Assembly: GCA_020736575.1 (NCBI GenBank) | Contig: JAGPYM010000004.1 | Location: 496,001-560,000, forward strand | Source: Thelonectria olida | Lineage: Eukaryota; Ascomycota; Sordariomycetes; Hypocreales; Nectriaceae | Direction of reading: 5' to 3' | Length of the DNA: 64,000 nt | Shown here: positions 11,701 to 24,835 of the stretch, in pieces | Position numbering within the stretch: position 1 is the first letter of the stretch | How the letters are laid out: each line of letters begins with the position of its first letter | Made by a program: the position numbers and the translations under genes | The notes under the pieces: model-generated | Database searches by the model: none | What the model was told of the DNA's origin: nothing | What the model saw: the letters and a program-made list of their open reading frames with translations, nothing else

Positions 11701-11964
11701 CAAGGAAGTTCCTCCTAATGAAGGATCGATACCATTCAAGCCCTCGAGGGCACCATTCTCTCGCTCAGGTAGGGACAGATGGAAGCGCACTGTGGCCCTC
11801 AACTCCATGGTGATTGAAACATGTTCGGCTCGATTCGGCGTCACCTTCGCATCCAGAACTTTGCGCAAGTGTAGCTGGAGGTCATCGACAGAGTCACATG
11901 GCAAGCTGCTGGAGGAGAGTGCGGCTTGCGCACCCAAGTTGAAGCTCGCGAGGAAATCAGCCAT
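8742..11964 (-). CDS. Large putative regulator with internal Zn2Cys6 cluster
   Basis: Three exons (11400-11964, 10355-11346, 8742-10298) give 1037 residues. The protein starts MADFLASFNLGAQAAL. A conserved-looking N-terminal domain runs to the sequence ARPAFDCRGIIIIAFNRNSR, which is formed across intron 1 (11347-11399), then VKYDHTPIHKTVTEL. A basic low-complexity stretch (QQKTPKQKTPKQKTPRK, TRKRKKK) follows. The zinc cluster is at residues 510-537: C510-x2-C513-x6-C520-x6-C527-x2-C530-x6-C537, split by intron 2 (10299-10354) just before C520. The C-terminal ~500 residues are disordered and rich in Ser, Gln, Asn, Thr and Tyr. It is probably a nuclear DNA-binding protein. The mid-protein position of the cluster is unusual, because most fungal members carry it near the N-terminus. 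I know no characterised namesake. Confidence 0.85.
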
Positions 11965-12581
11965 GTTGAGGCTTCGGGCTAGCGACGAGCAGGAGCAGGA
12001 GCATTCTTGGGCGAGCCGAAGCAGCCTGCCCAGATACGCGGCAGCGGTTGGCTCTTGCTGCGACGATGGATGAGCGAGCGCGACGACGTTGGAAGAAGTT
12101 GGCAATGGTAGCCTGGACGTCGCGCAAACGCGGATGCGGGCGGCGGAGAAAGTGTGAGTGTGAGTGGAGGTGGAAGTAGGAGTGGGCTGGAGGCAAGCGC
12201 GACGCTGGGTCTCGCCAGAGGGCACGAGCTTAGAACCACACCTATCATCGGGAATATTGTCACCACCATGACTTGTTTGTTGCAAAGAGCAAACAAATGC
12301 GTTTCTTGCTATGAAAATAGAACCTACATATACAAATAATGTACAAGCAAGTCGAGGGCATCTATTACAACTTTTGCGTGTGTACATATCCTAAGAAATC
12401 CTAATGCCTACAAACGCAACTCAAAGGAAAGATGTTATGTTTAATCATTTCATTCTTTTCTTACAAACGGAGCATGGTTCATCCTGTCTCCAGACAAACA
12501 AAGCCATCCTCTCAAACGCCTGTCCATTCCATCATAGCCTCTCACAGCTCAGTCATACATGCCTACAAATACAATAAAACC
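11965..12581. other. Intergenic region between tandem minus-strand genes
   Basis: About 617 bases between the start of the zinc-cluster gene and the stop of Ku70. The frame upstream of MADFLAS stays open into this region, but it is low complexity (Thr/Ser/His runs) and lacks family-like sequence, so I treat it as 5' UTR. The A/T-rich part 12300-12580 probably holds the Ku70 3' end. Confidence 0.6.
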
Positions 12582-14613
12582 CTACGAATTCTCCTCGACC
12601 CACGTCTCTACTCTCTCGATCAGTTCTATCTTTTTACCAGATGTGCTAAGACCTTTTGTGCCCAGTAGATCTTTGAGCTGAACCACCGTCATTTTGGTGA
12701 TGCCTCCGCTCTCGATTGCAGCCTTGAGCTGGGCCAAAGTGAGTGATGACCCTGATGGTTTCTCTGAAGCGCCCCTACTCCTCTTCGCTGGCCGGTCGGC
12801 CTCGTCATCAGCCTCGCGCTTGAGAGCTTTCATGTCGAAAACGTTATTGGCTTCCTTTTCGAGTGTCTCGGACCACTCCTCAAGGTATCCACCAGCTCTC
12901 TTGCTAATAGCCTTGAATTTTGGCTCTGTCGCATCGTCCGCCTTCTCAGGAACCTCCTCTTCGAGAGCAAGGGCTTGTAGGATCTTGTAGTGCCACTGCA
13001 AGGCGGGATTGGGATATTTGGTCGGGTTGTACATGGCCTTGGGGAGTTGCAGTTGCTGCACAACAGTCCTCATCTGGGTTGTGAGTTCGTCACTACTCTT
13101 CACAACCGCTCCAGGGGCTTTGGCCTCTCTCAGATCGTCTTGGCAAGGTAGAGGATAGATCCAGAGACCGGCAGGGAGGTAAGGGGTGCCCGATTCATCG
13201 TCAGAACGTTCCTTGGATGGAATGATCGCGGCGAGCATTGGCTGCGCGTTTGCTCTGACAATGCACCATGCAAGTCCGATCTTGTCATCCTTGAGTAGCT
13301 TCTGCCAAAGGGCGGCAAAGACTCGGGTTGACCCAACATAGCCTTCTTCGCTGGGGAAGATGAAAGTAGACTTCTTGACGCTGGCCCAAGTTGGAAGCAG
13401 CTTTCGGGGCTTGAATCCGATGATGCGGATGATTGGAGACCCAAAGTCTTTCAAGGACTTTTGTTCTTCTGGCGTAAAGTAGACATACTCGCCACCGAAC
13501 TTGTAAGCTTTCTTGATCTCGCCCTTTTCAACAGTTCTCGCGCTGTCCTCCGCGATTCTCGTCGTCTCGCCACTGGCAATCTGCGGCTTTTCGCCGTCCA
13601 ACCATATGTAGCACGTCCTAGCTGGGGTTTGCCGGTGGATGATATTGTATCCCTTGACAGAGATGGTCAAACCAGGAGCAATCTCAAAGGGCAGATTTGA
13701 AAATAGCGCCCTCTTCGCGGCTTGCTTGGAGTTGACGTTGGAGATAAGCGAATTGAGCAAGGTGATGCCGTCTCCGGATTTCGATGTTCGAACCTCAGCC
13801 ATGTTGGCTTCTCCAATTTGCTCACGATAAACGATATCCTAGGCATGCTTAGCACAAGGTGATGGGGTTTTCTCGGAGATCTTACATCATAAAATTTGGT
13901 GAGCTGGAATTTATCATCACCTCGAGTAATGGGGAAAAGATCAATGATAACACCGAGATCATACAGATCCTTGGCGCGGACTGCTGCAGCCGATCTCGCC
14001 TGCTTGTCGGACGCGTGGGGATCATCGTTATCTGTTACAATGAATAGGCGACGACTACCAAAGTTGGCAGCCTTTGTGGTGAAGATCTGATTTGCGCAAA
14101 AGAGAACATTCGCCATACTGACCTCGTCAGATGACGGGGTCAACACCTCCTCTTCATCCTCCCCTTCTTCAACCAACGCCTTCATGGCCTTGACATCGTC
14201 CGCGGCTGGTACATCAAGATCCATAAAGAGATAGCAATGAGGGTAGCCAAGACCACTCCGGCCATCTCCAGAATCCTGAAACTTAGATTTCTCGGTTCCG
14301 AATAGGAGAATGCCCATCATATCCTTGGGGTTGGAAATGATGCGTTGCTCCATCAGATGATATGCGCATTTCAAAGCAGCCTGGACTGGACTATCCCGGT
14401 CGGCCTTTTTGGAGTCCGAGTGTGGTGGTGGCTTCAACATGGACTTGCTCACATCAATTGCCAATAAGACGGCATCTTTCTGTGCTTTGTAGTTCTGGGA
14501 CAAGTAAGCATCATTTAATTGAAGGTCAGGGAGCTGTCACATACCGTCTCATCGAGTTCTTGATCCTCTTCATCCTCTTCATCGCGTCGCCAGTCCTTAT
14601 TGAAATCTGCCAT
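12582..14613 (-). CDS. ku70: ATP-dependent DNA helicase II subunit Ku70
   Basis: Ku70 pairs with Ku80 to bind DNA ends in non-homologous end joining and at telomeres (nucleus). Three exons (14545-14613, 13886-14494, 12582-13838) encode 644 residues, the usual fungal length. The acidic N-terminus ([20 protein letters not shown]) leads into the von Willebrand-type alpha/beta domain ([39 protein letters not shown]). The Ku core follows ([50 protein letters not shown]). The last ~40 residues form a SAP DNA-binding motif ([20 protein letters not shown]). Introns are 14495-14544 and 13839-13885, the second joining ..FYD to [12 protein letters not shown]. The gene is divergent from ferrochelatase. 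Confidence 0.97.
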
Positions 14614-15090
14614 TTTCGCAACGTTATGTTTCCTGAAAGTTGGGAGCTCTCACATCGCGGGTCAGCTTGGGGTTTAAGAGCTGGGTGAGCTCATACCAAC
14701 ATGCGGGTCCCAAATTTAGGCAGGCACACGCGATCCTGGCATCACGTCGTGTCGCGAGATCACGTGCTGATTGGAAACTGATTACACCGTCCATGATTGG
14801 CGGGGTGGTCAGCCGTTAGACGATACATGTATTTTGGCTGGCCGAATCACCGTCTTGGCAGTCTCTCACTAATAGCCCGACCTAGGGCGAAAATCCCGAT
14901 AAGATGGCTCCCTGGCGATTCCGGAGTTCCTGGAGACACATGCATCATCGCCGCCAGGAATATTCTGCGCCCCTCAGCTACCAATCGCACTCGTAGCAAT
15001 TCAAATTGAGTTTCTCTCTCCTTCATCCTCTCCCAATTCTATTTCTTGACGTTTGAATCCAATTCTCTACACAACTGCGTCATTAGCACC
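14614..15090. promoter_or_regulatory. Divergent promoter region, ku70 / ferrochelatase
   Basis: The interval of 477 bases between two divergent start codons must hold both promoters. An inverted CCAAT (gattggcgg) lies near 14795. The plus-strand side becomes pyrimidine-rich (tttctctctccttcatcctctccc) just before the ferrochelatase start, a common fungal core-promoter or initiator context. Confidence 0.6.
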
Positions 15091-16468
<1,378 letters not shown>

Positions 16469-19400
16469 CTACCAAAAAGTCACTAATGGCGTGTGGGGTT
16501 GTGGTCGGTACTGTATCATTAGGTACTAGGTAGTTTGTACAGCAAGCGGCATGGGTGTATAAAATCAGGATCTGGCGTCTTTTAGGACGGTCGAGGGTAT
16601 TGGCCATGTTTTGCTGGGCGACGGGGTATTGAATAGACGACTTATTAATGTGAGCTGAACACTATCTACTTAGCTGAGATGTTCAGGCTTTCCGTCGACA
16701 GTGATTGTGCACAAGGACATCACATGTGATGAGCATCTGGGTTCCTCGCGATCAGGTCTACATAAGTAGGTGGTACTACCACGCAGAGAGGTACGTCAAA
16801 GTTGAGCCAACCCTATGGATTCATTTACCACCTCTGAAGACACCAAGAGGCTCGAACTATAGCAACACAGCGTCTCTGATGTCATTGTCCAGAACAATCC
16901 AGCCGAAAGCAAGGGCATGGACATTGAATGTTTGCAGGATTACCCTGTAGAAAATCAGGTAACGAGGAAATGATACACCGCCGCTCGAACACTATCTAGC
17001 CTGCATTTGGCGAGCACTACAGAATTAAGTATTTTGATATGTGAAGGAGGGCTACAATTGCCGAGCTGATGATGGCAACTCGACACTATGGCATGGCAGT
17101 TGTCCCACACGCTCATTTGCCGCGCATGTTACCTGCAGAGTCTGGCGGTTGGTCGTCACCATGCACACACATGACACCGACAATGACGAAGTCTTGCAAA
17201 CCTCGGACCACCGGATCTCCTCCCAACACAGGAGAAAAGACAAGAAAGACTGGAGTGGTAGACTCGTATATCACGGAAGACAAATAGTACGTATTCCTCG
17301 AGGAACCCACCCTATAAGCACCAACAAGGAGATAGAAATAGACATAACAATCGCTAATCATATTTGTGGGTTGAAATTTACCGCAAGAGTATCATCAACT
17401 GGCTACCTAATTCAACAAAAAGCAGAAAACGAAACAAAAGAGATGAGAGACGACCTCTAAGCTAGCTAGCCGTTGGCTTGAAGCTGGCTTGGCCGGCGCC
17501 GCGAAGGCAGGGATATCGAGTTCAAGGGAGGCGAGATATGGGCACGGATGGATCGTCCTTCTAGCGGCTCGTATGATTGCAAAGGTCTGATAGAGCTGGA
17601 ATGCTATCCACGCCGGGAACTCTTGATGTTAGTATTTTTTCTGGATCGAGTACGAGATGACAAGTCGGGACTGGTTGATACTGGAGCATGGAACACGAGC
17701 CACACTCTGCAAGCTTGGGGGTCTTGCGTCGTACTGCATATTCCGGGTGGGTAGTCGTGCATCTGAACGGGACATCCAAGAGAATGGAAGTATTACGTAT
17801 GTCCTCGATAATAAAAGAAGAGAAAGATAAATCGAGGTTGAAAATCGGATTGGCTGGTGATTGAGATAGTTGATAAGCGCCTCTTGTGGGCTCCCTGGCT
17901 CGACCCTGCGTACATAATGTAGACCGACGTCCGAATGCCAGAGGAACTCCCACCCTTGAAGTTGATGAGACGCGACATGGCTGACTTTAGTGACGTGGAT
18001 GGATGCCATCGGGCAGAGACACAAAGTGGCGCTCGACTGGCGGCACCCCCTGGTGGGCTCAACGGGCTTGGGGCCCACCAAGAAAACGGACTGAATGGCC
18101 CAATATTAAAGATCCGGACGGCTCCTCACGGGAGCCCTTCTAAGGACGCAGGTGTGGGAGTGTCACTGCCCGACTGTGACGTTGATGTGAGTGTGAGTGC
18201 GAGTGTGTCCTCGAGCCAGAGCAAGGACCGGTACGTACCCCCTGCTCCAAGTCGAAGCTCAGACACAGCTCACCTCGTCGGTTCGTGAAATATCAAAAGA
18301 GAGGTCAAAGTGTCTTGCGGTGGCCAGGTATAACAAGGTACCTTACTTATAAATTCGATACCTTGGTACAGCAGGTTCTACAACAGCCAGTTGTCTCTCC
18401 TGACATGTCTCTCCTGGTCTCACGTGCCATGCTGTGTTATGTCTGATCGGCAAGACAAAAAAACTTCAATGCGAACACACGGAGGGGCCGTCGTGCACGG
18501 CATGGTGTTGCTCCGATGCCATCGAGAGACAGAGAAGCGACTCGCGAGTGAGTAGGACTGTCTAGTATCACGGCATCAGACCGTTCGCGTTGTGTATTTA
18601 TTTACATGGGAGGGTGTATGTCTTTAAGCAAGGTTCCTATCCAGAGATGCTAATATGGGGGAAACACTGACAAAGATGGGCCTGTTTCAGCCTCGAGTTG
18701 ACAACCAATCTCGGCCAGATTGGGCGTAACAAAGTATTTTGATTTGGATGCCAGCTGGCGGTCCAACGCTGCGCAGTGTGCAGACGGCATGTCCAAGGAT
18801 GAATCCTGCCACGAACAGTGACAGCCCGAGACACAGTCACCTTACATAAGATGGTCAGCCATCTCCGTCTTTGATTCACATGATGATGGTGGGTGTGAGG
18901 TGAGAGGAGCGACTCTCTTCCTTTGTTATCGCGATACGAATACTACTCACTCGCCTGCTGTCACAAAAAAACCACATCTCCCATCCACTGCCGAGCATAA
19001 TGTCAAGGCCCTGACCAAGGTGGTACTCCGTAAATTGATGGTCGATGAGGTTGCTTCTCCCATTCGCAACAAGGTTCCTCCTCTCACAATAATTTGAGCG
19101 CTCCCTGGCCTCATCTCCCAGACTCCAGCACACCCGCTGCGGCGCCCCCCGTCCCGCCCGGTGATTGGCTGCGAGCCATCCCGCAGCCAATCAGCGACAG
19201 CCAACCGATTCCCGTCCCAGCGCTTTAAGTGGGCCACTCCCCCAGTGGTCTTTCAGCAGCCCTGCCACTAATTCTCCAGAGCTGGCAGAAGCACCCGCCC
19301 CCCCAAACTCCCTAATTCCCCTAAAGCAGTGACCCCCCTGGATCTCACCCCTGGGCGGTTAGTCCTCTTTAGGCTTAGCGCGCTCGAAACCCCTTTTGCT

Positions 19401-19985
19401 TCAGGACCAGCCAGCTCGCTCGCCCAGCACCTAGTCTCGCTGCCAGAACAGCGCATCAGAGTTTCCTCTCCTTGTCCGTCGTCGCACCCCGAAATTTCCC
19501 TTCTTCTCCTTGATTTCTCTTGACCCCGTTTTGTCCCTTCCTCACTCTCTTTTCTACTGCCATCATTGCTACTTCCGAAGTGTCGCATCTCCCTTGCGCG
19601 TGAGACCAGACCCCGAGTCGTCCTTCCCCGGCATCCTTCTGCTTCTTGCCAGCTTGTCTTCGCGGCGCCATTGACACGCGTTCTTGTTGCGGCTCCTCAT
19701 AATTTAGGGTGAGTGCCACGCCCTCGTTCCACCCCCCCGACTGCTGCACCGAGTGTTTCCACGACGGCCTCTCCACGAGCTTCAAGTGTGATCGATTTTT
19801 TCTACGACTAGCTCGACTCTGTTCTGTTGATAGAGCTCTCCTACCTGTCTTACGATCTTGTCCTGCGAGCTCGTGGAGCTTGCTGGCCTCAGTTCCCCTG
19901 ATTTAGGTAGCTAACCTCACGATCCTAGAACTCGTACTTTCCCACCTGCTTCTACACACCGATCGACAGCTCTTGAAACATCGAT
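16469..19985. other. Long intergenic region upstream of septin
   Basis: About 3.5 kb. I could not build a convincing gene. A short minus-strand stretch around 17460-17610 has a protein-like frame after a tactaac-type branch site, but no credible full model emerges. Motifs seen are ggtacctta at 18335-18345 and gataccttggtac at 18357-18369, tactccgta at 19024-19032, GT-rich sequence at 18180-18215, and the CCAAT inverted repeat at 19163-19192. From about 19250 to 19985 the strand is pyrimidine-rich and is probably the septin core promoter and long 5' UTR. Confidence 0.55.
19163..19192. promoter_or_regulatory. Perfect 11-bp inverted repeat with two CCAAT boxes
   Basis: GATTGGCTGCG (19163-19173) and its exact reverse complement CGCAGCCAATC (19182-19192) flank an 8-base spacer. 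Each arm contains a CCAAT box in opposite orientation, the usual target of the fungal HAP/CBF complex. It lies about 0.8 kb upstream of the septin ATG and 5' of a long pyrimidine-rich leader, so it is probably part of the septin promoter. Confidence 0.6.
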
Positions 19986-22186
19986 ATGGGTAAGATGATT
20001 CTTTCTTCTATGTTTGCCGTTAGCCACATGGCTGCCAGAGGCAGAGGAAAGTGTCCCCGACCAAGGCCACGAGATAAACGGTTCATATTGGGAGACCTCA
20101 TTTGATGCCAACCTCGAACCTCGATTCATCCCCATTGCCATAACCAAGCGCTTCGATAAGACGCCAACGCTCGTTTCTCGCCATTTGCCCTTTTTTGGAT
20201 TCGCCCCTTCTGGTCTCGGAATCATTCTCGTTGGGAATTTACCCCCAATACCTCATCCAACAATGTCCTCAAACCTGGCCAAGCGCAAGGCTCGCAACCG
20301 GAGCGTTCATTTCGGAGTCGACATATTGCAAATGACAACAACCGCGTCTCCAGAGACTGCACAACATCAGAGGCGAAGCAGCGCCCCATTGGAGCGTATA
20401 AATCCATCTGCTGCTGCAGCTTCAGATTCTGGACCCATCCGACGTTTTCGCAGCATGCTTGATGTTGAAGACCCTCCGACATTAAAGCCTCTGGAACCAC
20501 TGCGTCTGGACGATCTGGCTTCGAACCCTGACAACGAGAGGGACCAGCTATCCCAAGACTCACCAACCGAGACCGAGGCCAAAATAGGGGACATTCGGAT
20601 CCGCCGCGCAAAGGGCAAACATCGAACCACGGACCGATCGAGTCAGACACTTCCTCGCGCCTCTGCCTTAACCCAATATTAACTACCACATCCGAAGGGA
20701 TTAAGCTGACTGTGTTTTCTATAGCTTCCAACGGTAGCGAATCGCCGGCTTTGGCCCCTTCTGTTTCTCCTCCCAATGGTGAGTATGTAAAATATCGATA
20801 CAAAGGATTCTGCTCACACCGCCTCAGTTCCTAACCAGCCCCCTCCTGCTATCACTGATGACCGTCACATCGTCCGAAGAAAGTTGACCGGCTATGTTGG
20901 TTTCGCCAACCTTCCCAACCAGTGGCACCGCAAGAGTGTGCGAAAGGGTTTCAACTTCAATGTTATGGTTGTTGGTATGTTACAATATGATATGGCTTCA
21001 AGTTGATACTCGTGACTGATCATATCTGTAGGTGAATCTGGCCTGGGCAAGTCGACACTCGTCAACACTCTCTTCAACACCTCCCTGTACCCCCCCAAGG
21101 AGCGCAAGGGTCCCAGCCTGGACATTATTCCCAAGACTGTTACCATCCAGTCCATCAGCGCCGATATCGAGGAGGCTGGTGTCCGCCTTCGCCTGACCGT
21201 CGTCGACACCCCTGGATTCGGCGACTTCGTGAACAACGACGAGTCATGGCGCCCAATCGTTGACAACATCGAGCAGCGATTTGACGCTTACCTCGATGCT
21301 GAGAACAAGGTTAACCGCATGAACATTGTGGACAACCGCATTCATGCTTGTGTCTTCTTCATCCAGCCCACTGGCCACTCCCTCAAGCCCCTCGATATTG
21401 AGGTCATGCGCCGTCTTCATACCAAGGTCAACTTGATCCCCGTCATTGCCAAGTCTGACACTCTTACCGACGAGGAGATCACCAACTTCAAGGCCCGCGT
21501 ATGTGACACTATCCACTTGTTTATATTCCCAAATAACTAACCATACATAGATCCTTGCCGACATTAAGTATCACGGCATTCAGATCTTCGAGGGTCCCCG
21601 ATACGAACTCGACGATGAGGAGACGATCGCTGAGAACAACGAGATCATGTCCAAGGTTCCTTTCGCTGTTGTTGGTGCTACCAACGAGATCACCAGCGCC
21701 GATGGCCGCAAGGTCCGTGGTCGTGCCTACCCCTGGGGCATCATCGAGGTCGACAACGAGGAGCACTGCGACTTTGTCAAGCTCCGCCAGATGCTCATCC
21801 GAACCCACATGGAGGAGCTCAAGGAGCACACCAACAACAACCTCTACGAGAACTACAGAACCGACAAGCTTATCGCTATGGGCGTGTCGCAGGATCCCAG
21901 CGTGTTCAAGGAGGTCAACCCTGCCGTCAAGCAGGAGGAGGAGCGTGCCCTGCACGAGCAGAAGCTCGCCAAGATGGAGGCCGAGATGAAGATGGTTTTC
22001 CAGCAGAAGGTCGCCGAGAAGGAGAGCAAACTCAAGCAGTCGGAAGAGGAACTTTACGCCCGACACAAGGAGATGAAAGAACAGCTCGAGCGCCAAAGAC
22101 TGGAGCTAGAGGACAAGAAGCAGCGAATCGAGAGCGGCCGACCGCTGGAGAAGGAGGGCAAGCGCAAGGGTTTCTCGCTGCGATAA
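19986..22186 (+). CDS. cdc3: Septin, Cdc3/AspB type
   Basis: Septins are GTP-binding filament proteins that form rings at septa and hyphal branch sites. Five coding exons (19986-19989, 20725-20778, 20828-20974, 21032-21498, 21551-22186) give 435 residues. The spliced N-terminus reads [19 protein letters not shown]. The polybasic membrane-binding stretch (HRKSVRKGF) precedes the G domain: G1 [13 protein letters not shown]3 DTPGFGD, G4 AKSD. The septin unique element and a C-terminal coiled coil (about 320-420, [37 protein letters not shown]) place it in the Cdc3 group. The first coding exon is only ATGG, and intron 1 (19990-20724) is 735 bases, very long for this genome, with a gctgac branch site and tttctatag acceptor. 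It contains an open frame, described separately. Confidence 0.95.
20263..20682 (+). other. Open frame inside first septin intron
   Basis: Within the 735-base first septin intron is a frame of 139 residues from the ATG at 20263 ([18 protein letters not shown]..), part of a longer open stretch beginning at 20014. Its composition looks coding-like: basic N-terminus, [35 protein letters not shown], then a basic end ([13 protein letters not shown]). I recognise no family. It could be an alternative upstream exon or uORF of the septin transcript, a nested gene or chance. I see no strong donor that would join it to septin exon 2, so an independent short ORF or chance is more likely. Confidence 0.35.
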
Positions 22187-23502
22187 GCTGCCAGCGCCTT
22201 GATGACTTGCGGACTTCATTTTCGCCCCTTCTTCGTTGTTCATGTCTGAGTACCCATGATGCCCATACAATACCAGCTCGACGCCTGTCTTTCCATTCGA
22301 TTCTTCTTTTTGTCGCCCCTTTTCTCTCACCTTTTTTTAATCAAACCCCAAAACCTCGTCACCTAATCGCATACGTCAACAAGGAAATGATTGTCGTACG
22401 GAGACGGACAAGCAAAAAGTCTTTTATGAAAAATAGTCATGCCAAGGTGGGAGGTACTGACTATGGACTGGCGACCAGGCTCCTGGACGGGTTGGGGCGG
22501 GATCGCCGGGGCTTACCCTCCTCGATCTCGGGAATATTTTCTCGCTGCTCCTGGCTGCCAACCGGGACGACAGGGAGAGGAGGTAGGGACTCTCGCAACG
22601 AGCCGGGTCTGTGGTTGGAGAATTTTCTTTGTGGGGGAGTCTTGGACGCCCAGTCGTGTTACTCACATATGGTTTCCTTATAATCTATGCCCTGAAAACC
22701 GCTGGCCGACGCCTTTTGCCTTTGTCCTTTTTCGCCTGGTGTGTGCCTTTCGGATACCCTCTCCCTCTTTGCGTCTTGATGGAGCATCGGCTATGGATTG
22801 AACTAGACAGGAGCAGACGAAAGATTGGCAAGGGGTGGAGTGTCGAGTAGCAACTGATGTATTTTAGCCGTGTGTTTGTCGAGACGGGTTCTTTGATGTC
22901 TCGACCCGCGACCACGCCAATCTCGTGCGCCGTTTTTTCTTAGTTTTGGTCTCTGCTGTTGTTTAACATTGTTTCTGTTAGTCTAGTCATTTTGAGTTGG
23001 AGGGATTGCCATTTTCTTTACATGATTCTCTGCGTGTGGTGACGTGCATGTTGGGCTAGAAACCATGGTCCCTTTGTTGAATGAGAGGTAATCATGTATG
23101 TGTATATATATATATATGTGTTAATGCATTTGAGCCTACCCTTGAAATTGCTCTTGAACTTGGATCGCTAATTGTCCTAAGACTCGAACCTCGATTTAGC
23201 TGCGAGACGGCCAACTACTGACATCACATCTTTTTGATCCGCAATGGAACTCATGGCGCAGGACAAAAGTGGCATCATCATATTTGTACGTGCGTTCGTT
23301 AGCAAAAAGAGGTCGCCTATTCATATAATACAGGTATCTTTGACTTGCTCCGTCTGGTTCATTCCATGCTGTTGTTCCACATCTGACGGAGAGGAGAATG
23401 GTGATCTCTCATAGATTATATCTTCCTGAATTTCCAACGTAATGACATTTGATATTTCCTTTGTTTCCCAGGTAACTTCGTCTTCTAGCTTGAGGGAGGG
23501 TC
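22187..23502. other. Intergenic region between convergent septin and fis1
   Basis: About 1.3 kb without a credible gene, holding the septin and Fis1 3' regions. A short TA microsatellite occurs at 23103-23117. Frames on both strands are short and lack coding features. Confidence 0.6.
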
Positions 23503-24253
23503 CTACCTTCTCCTGGCGTTGCGCAAAATGAAGGCACCCACTACTCCGGCGGCGATGCCCACGCCGCTCAGGATGGCGACGCCCATGAGACCCTCCTTGG
23601 CGACCTTGTCGTCGATGAGCTGGCGGAGATTCGAGGCCTGGAGGTTGGCCGGCTCCTTGTCAAGGAGGAGGTCGTTGTAGCGACGGGCTTCGCCGTAGTT
23701 GCCCAGCTTGTAGTTGCCGAGGGCGAGGTAGTAGAGACACTCGCGACGGCGCTCGGGGGATAGCCGGAAGATTTCGGAGAGGAAGCGGACGCCGAGTTGT
23801 TGGTCCTGGCGTTGGTTCGACTTGACGAGGCCCTGCGAGAGAAGAGGAGGGGAGGTTAGCTGTGTTCATGAGGTCGGATTTGTGGAGGTCGCGCGGGGAG
23901 TAGGTCGAGCGAGGCATGGCATGTAAGTGTTTTGGAGGGTAGAGTAGAGAGGCGCTTTACCCAGGCATAGTTGAACTTGGTCTGGATGCCGGCCATCTCG
24001 CCCTCGCGCTCATACTGAGTGCGCAGGACGTTGAGCTCCGAGGCATTCAACGGCCTATAACAGGAAATCAGAGGTTAGATATACCGGTGACGAATCGATC
24101 GGCGGGAGCGGGTGAGCATGGGAGAACGTACGTCTCTGCATCGAGAGCATCTACGAGTTTGCGCCGGATTGTCAGTATGCATGAACTTGACCGCAGGCAG
24201 CCGGCAATTGACCCGCGGGGGACTGGACACTCACATGGTAGTTCGGTAACCAT
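23503..24253 (-). CDS. fis1: Mitochondrial fission protein Fis1
   Basis: Fis1 is a tail-anchored outer-membrane protein that recruits the dynamin fission machinery to mitochondria and peroxisomes. Four exons (24235-24253, 24132-24150, 23961-24054, 23503-23832) encode 153 residues, the normal length. The N-terminus MVTELPY-ALDAET-PLNASEL spans three exons. The TPR-like bundle follows ([80 protein letters not shown]). The protein ends in a single transmembrane helix ([20 protein letters not shown]) and a basic tail RNARRR, as in tail-anchored proteins. Introns are 24151-24234, 24055-24131 and 23833-23960. The first two coding exons are only 19 bases each. The gene is divergent from Spc24. Confidence 0.95.
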
Positions 24254-24835
24254 CTTGGCTGTGTTTTATGGGGAGCGGGATTATGGCGAGGGAGGAGGGG
24301 AAATCAGAGAGAAAAGAAGGAAAAGTTGCGAGTATGCGCGGCGAGACAATGGGGTTGCGAAATGGTTATATCACGAGGCCCTCGATGGAGAGACAGGCTG
24401 CAGCAATTGCAGATGTCGACGTAGGTGCAAAAGCACGTGTGAGGTGGTGGTTCACTTAACGACTGGAAGGCGCATGTGTGGCTTGCCACCCAAAAAGAGA
24501 GGCAGGTGCCACAGAAGCAAAGAGCTTCCCCCCCGTGATGTGGGTTCTTTGCTGGGTTGGGCCTGCTTACGCCGCTGGGCCCAAGTGGCGGTGCGATGAC
24601 GCTGTGCCGCGTCGGGTGAAGCTCGGGTGGCTGAAGACCGAAACGCTGAAGAGTTGTCGTCCCGGCGACCGGGAATGGAACTGGTGTGTGTTTTGGGCTA
24701 ACTTTCACTTGTGAAATCTGACTTGCGACAACGCTGTTGAGCACCCAATATACACAGGACAACCAAGAACCTCACTCAACCTTGCGACCCTCAATTTCTT
24801 CACAAGAAGCACAATCGAACGCAAAAACCGCAACT
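24254..24835. promoter_or_regulatory. Divergent promoter region, fis1 / spc24
   Basis: The 582 bases between divergent start codons hold both promoters. Frames here on either strand are short and in the wrong place to be exons. A cacgtg E-box-like site occurs near 24434. The plus-strand side just before the Spc24 ATG is A/C-rich (cacaatcgaacgcaaaaaccgcaact). Confidence 0.55.

Noticed and set aside
17041..17460. Plus-strand frame of 139 codons
   Set aside because: No family-like pattern, no splice support and an overlapping minus-strand frame of similar quality.
20222..20803. Minus-strand frame of 193 codons over the septin intron
   Set aside because: It is antisense to the intron ORF and to septin exon 2, with no splice signals or family features.
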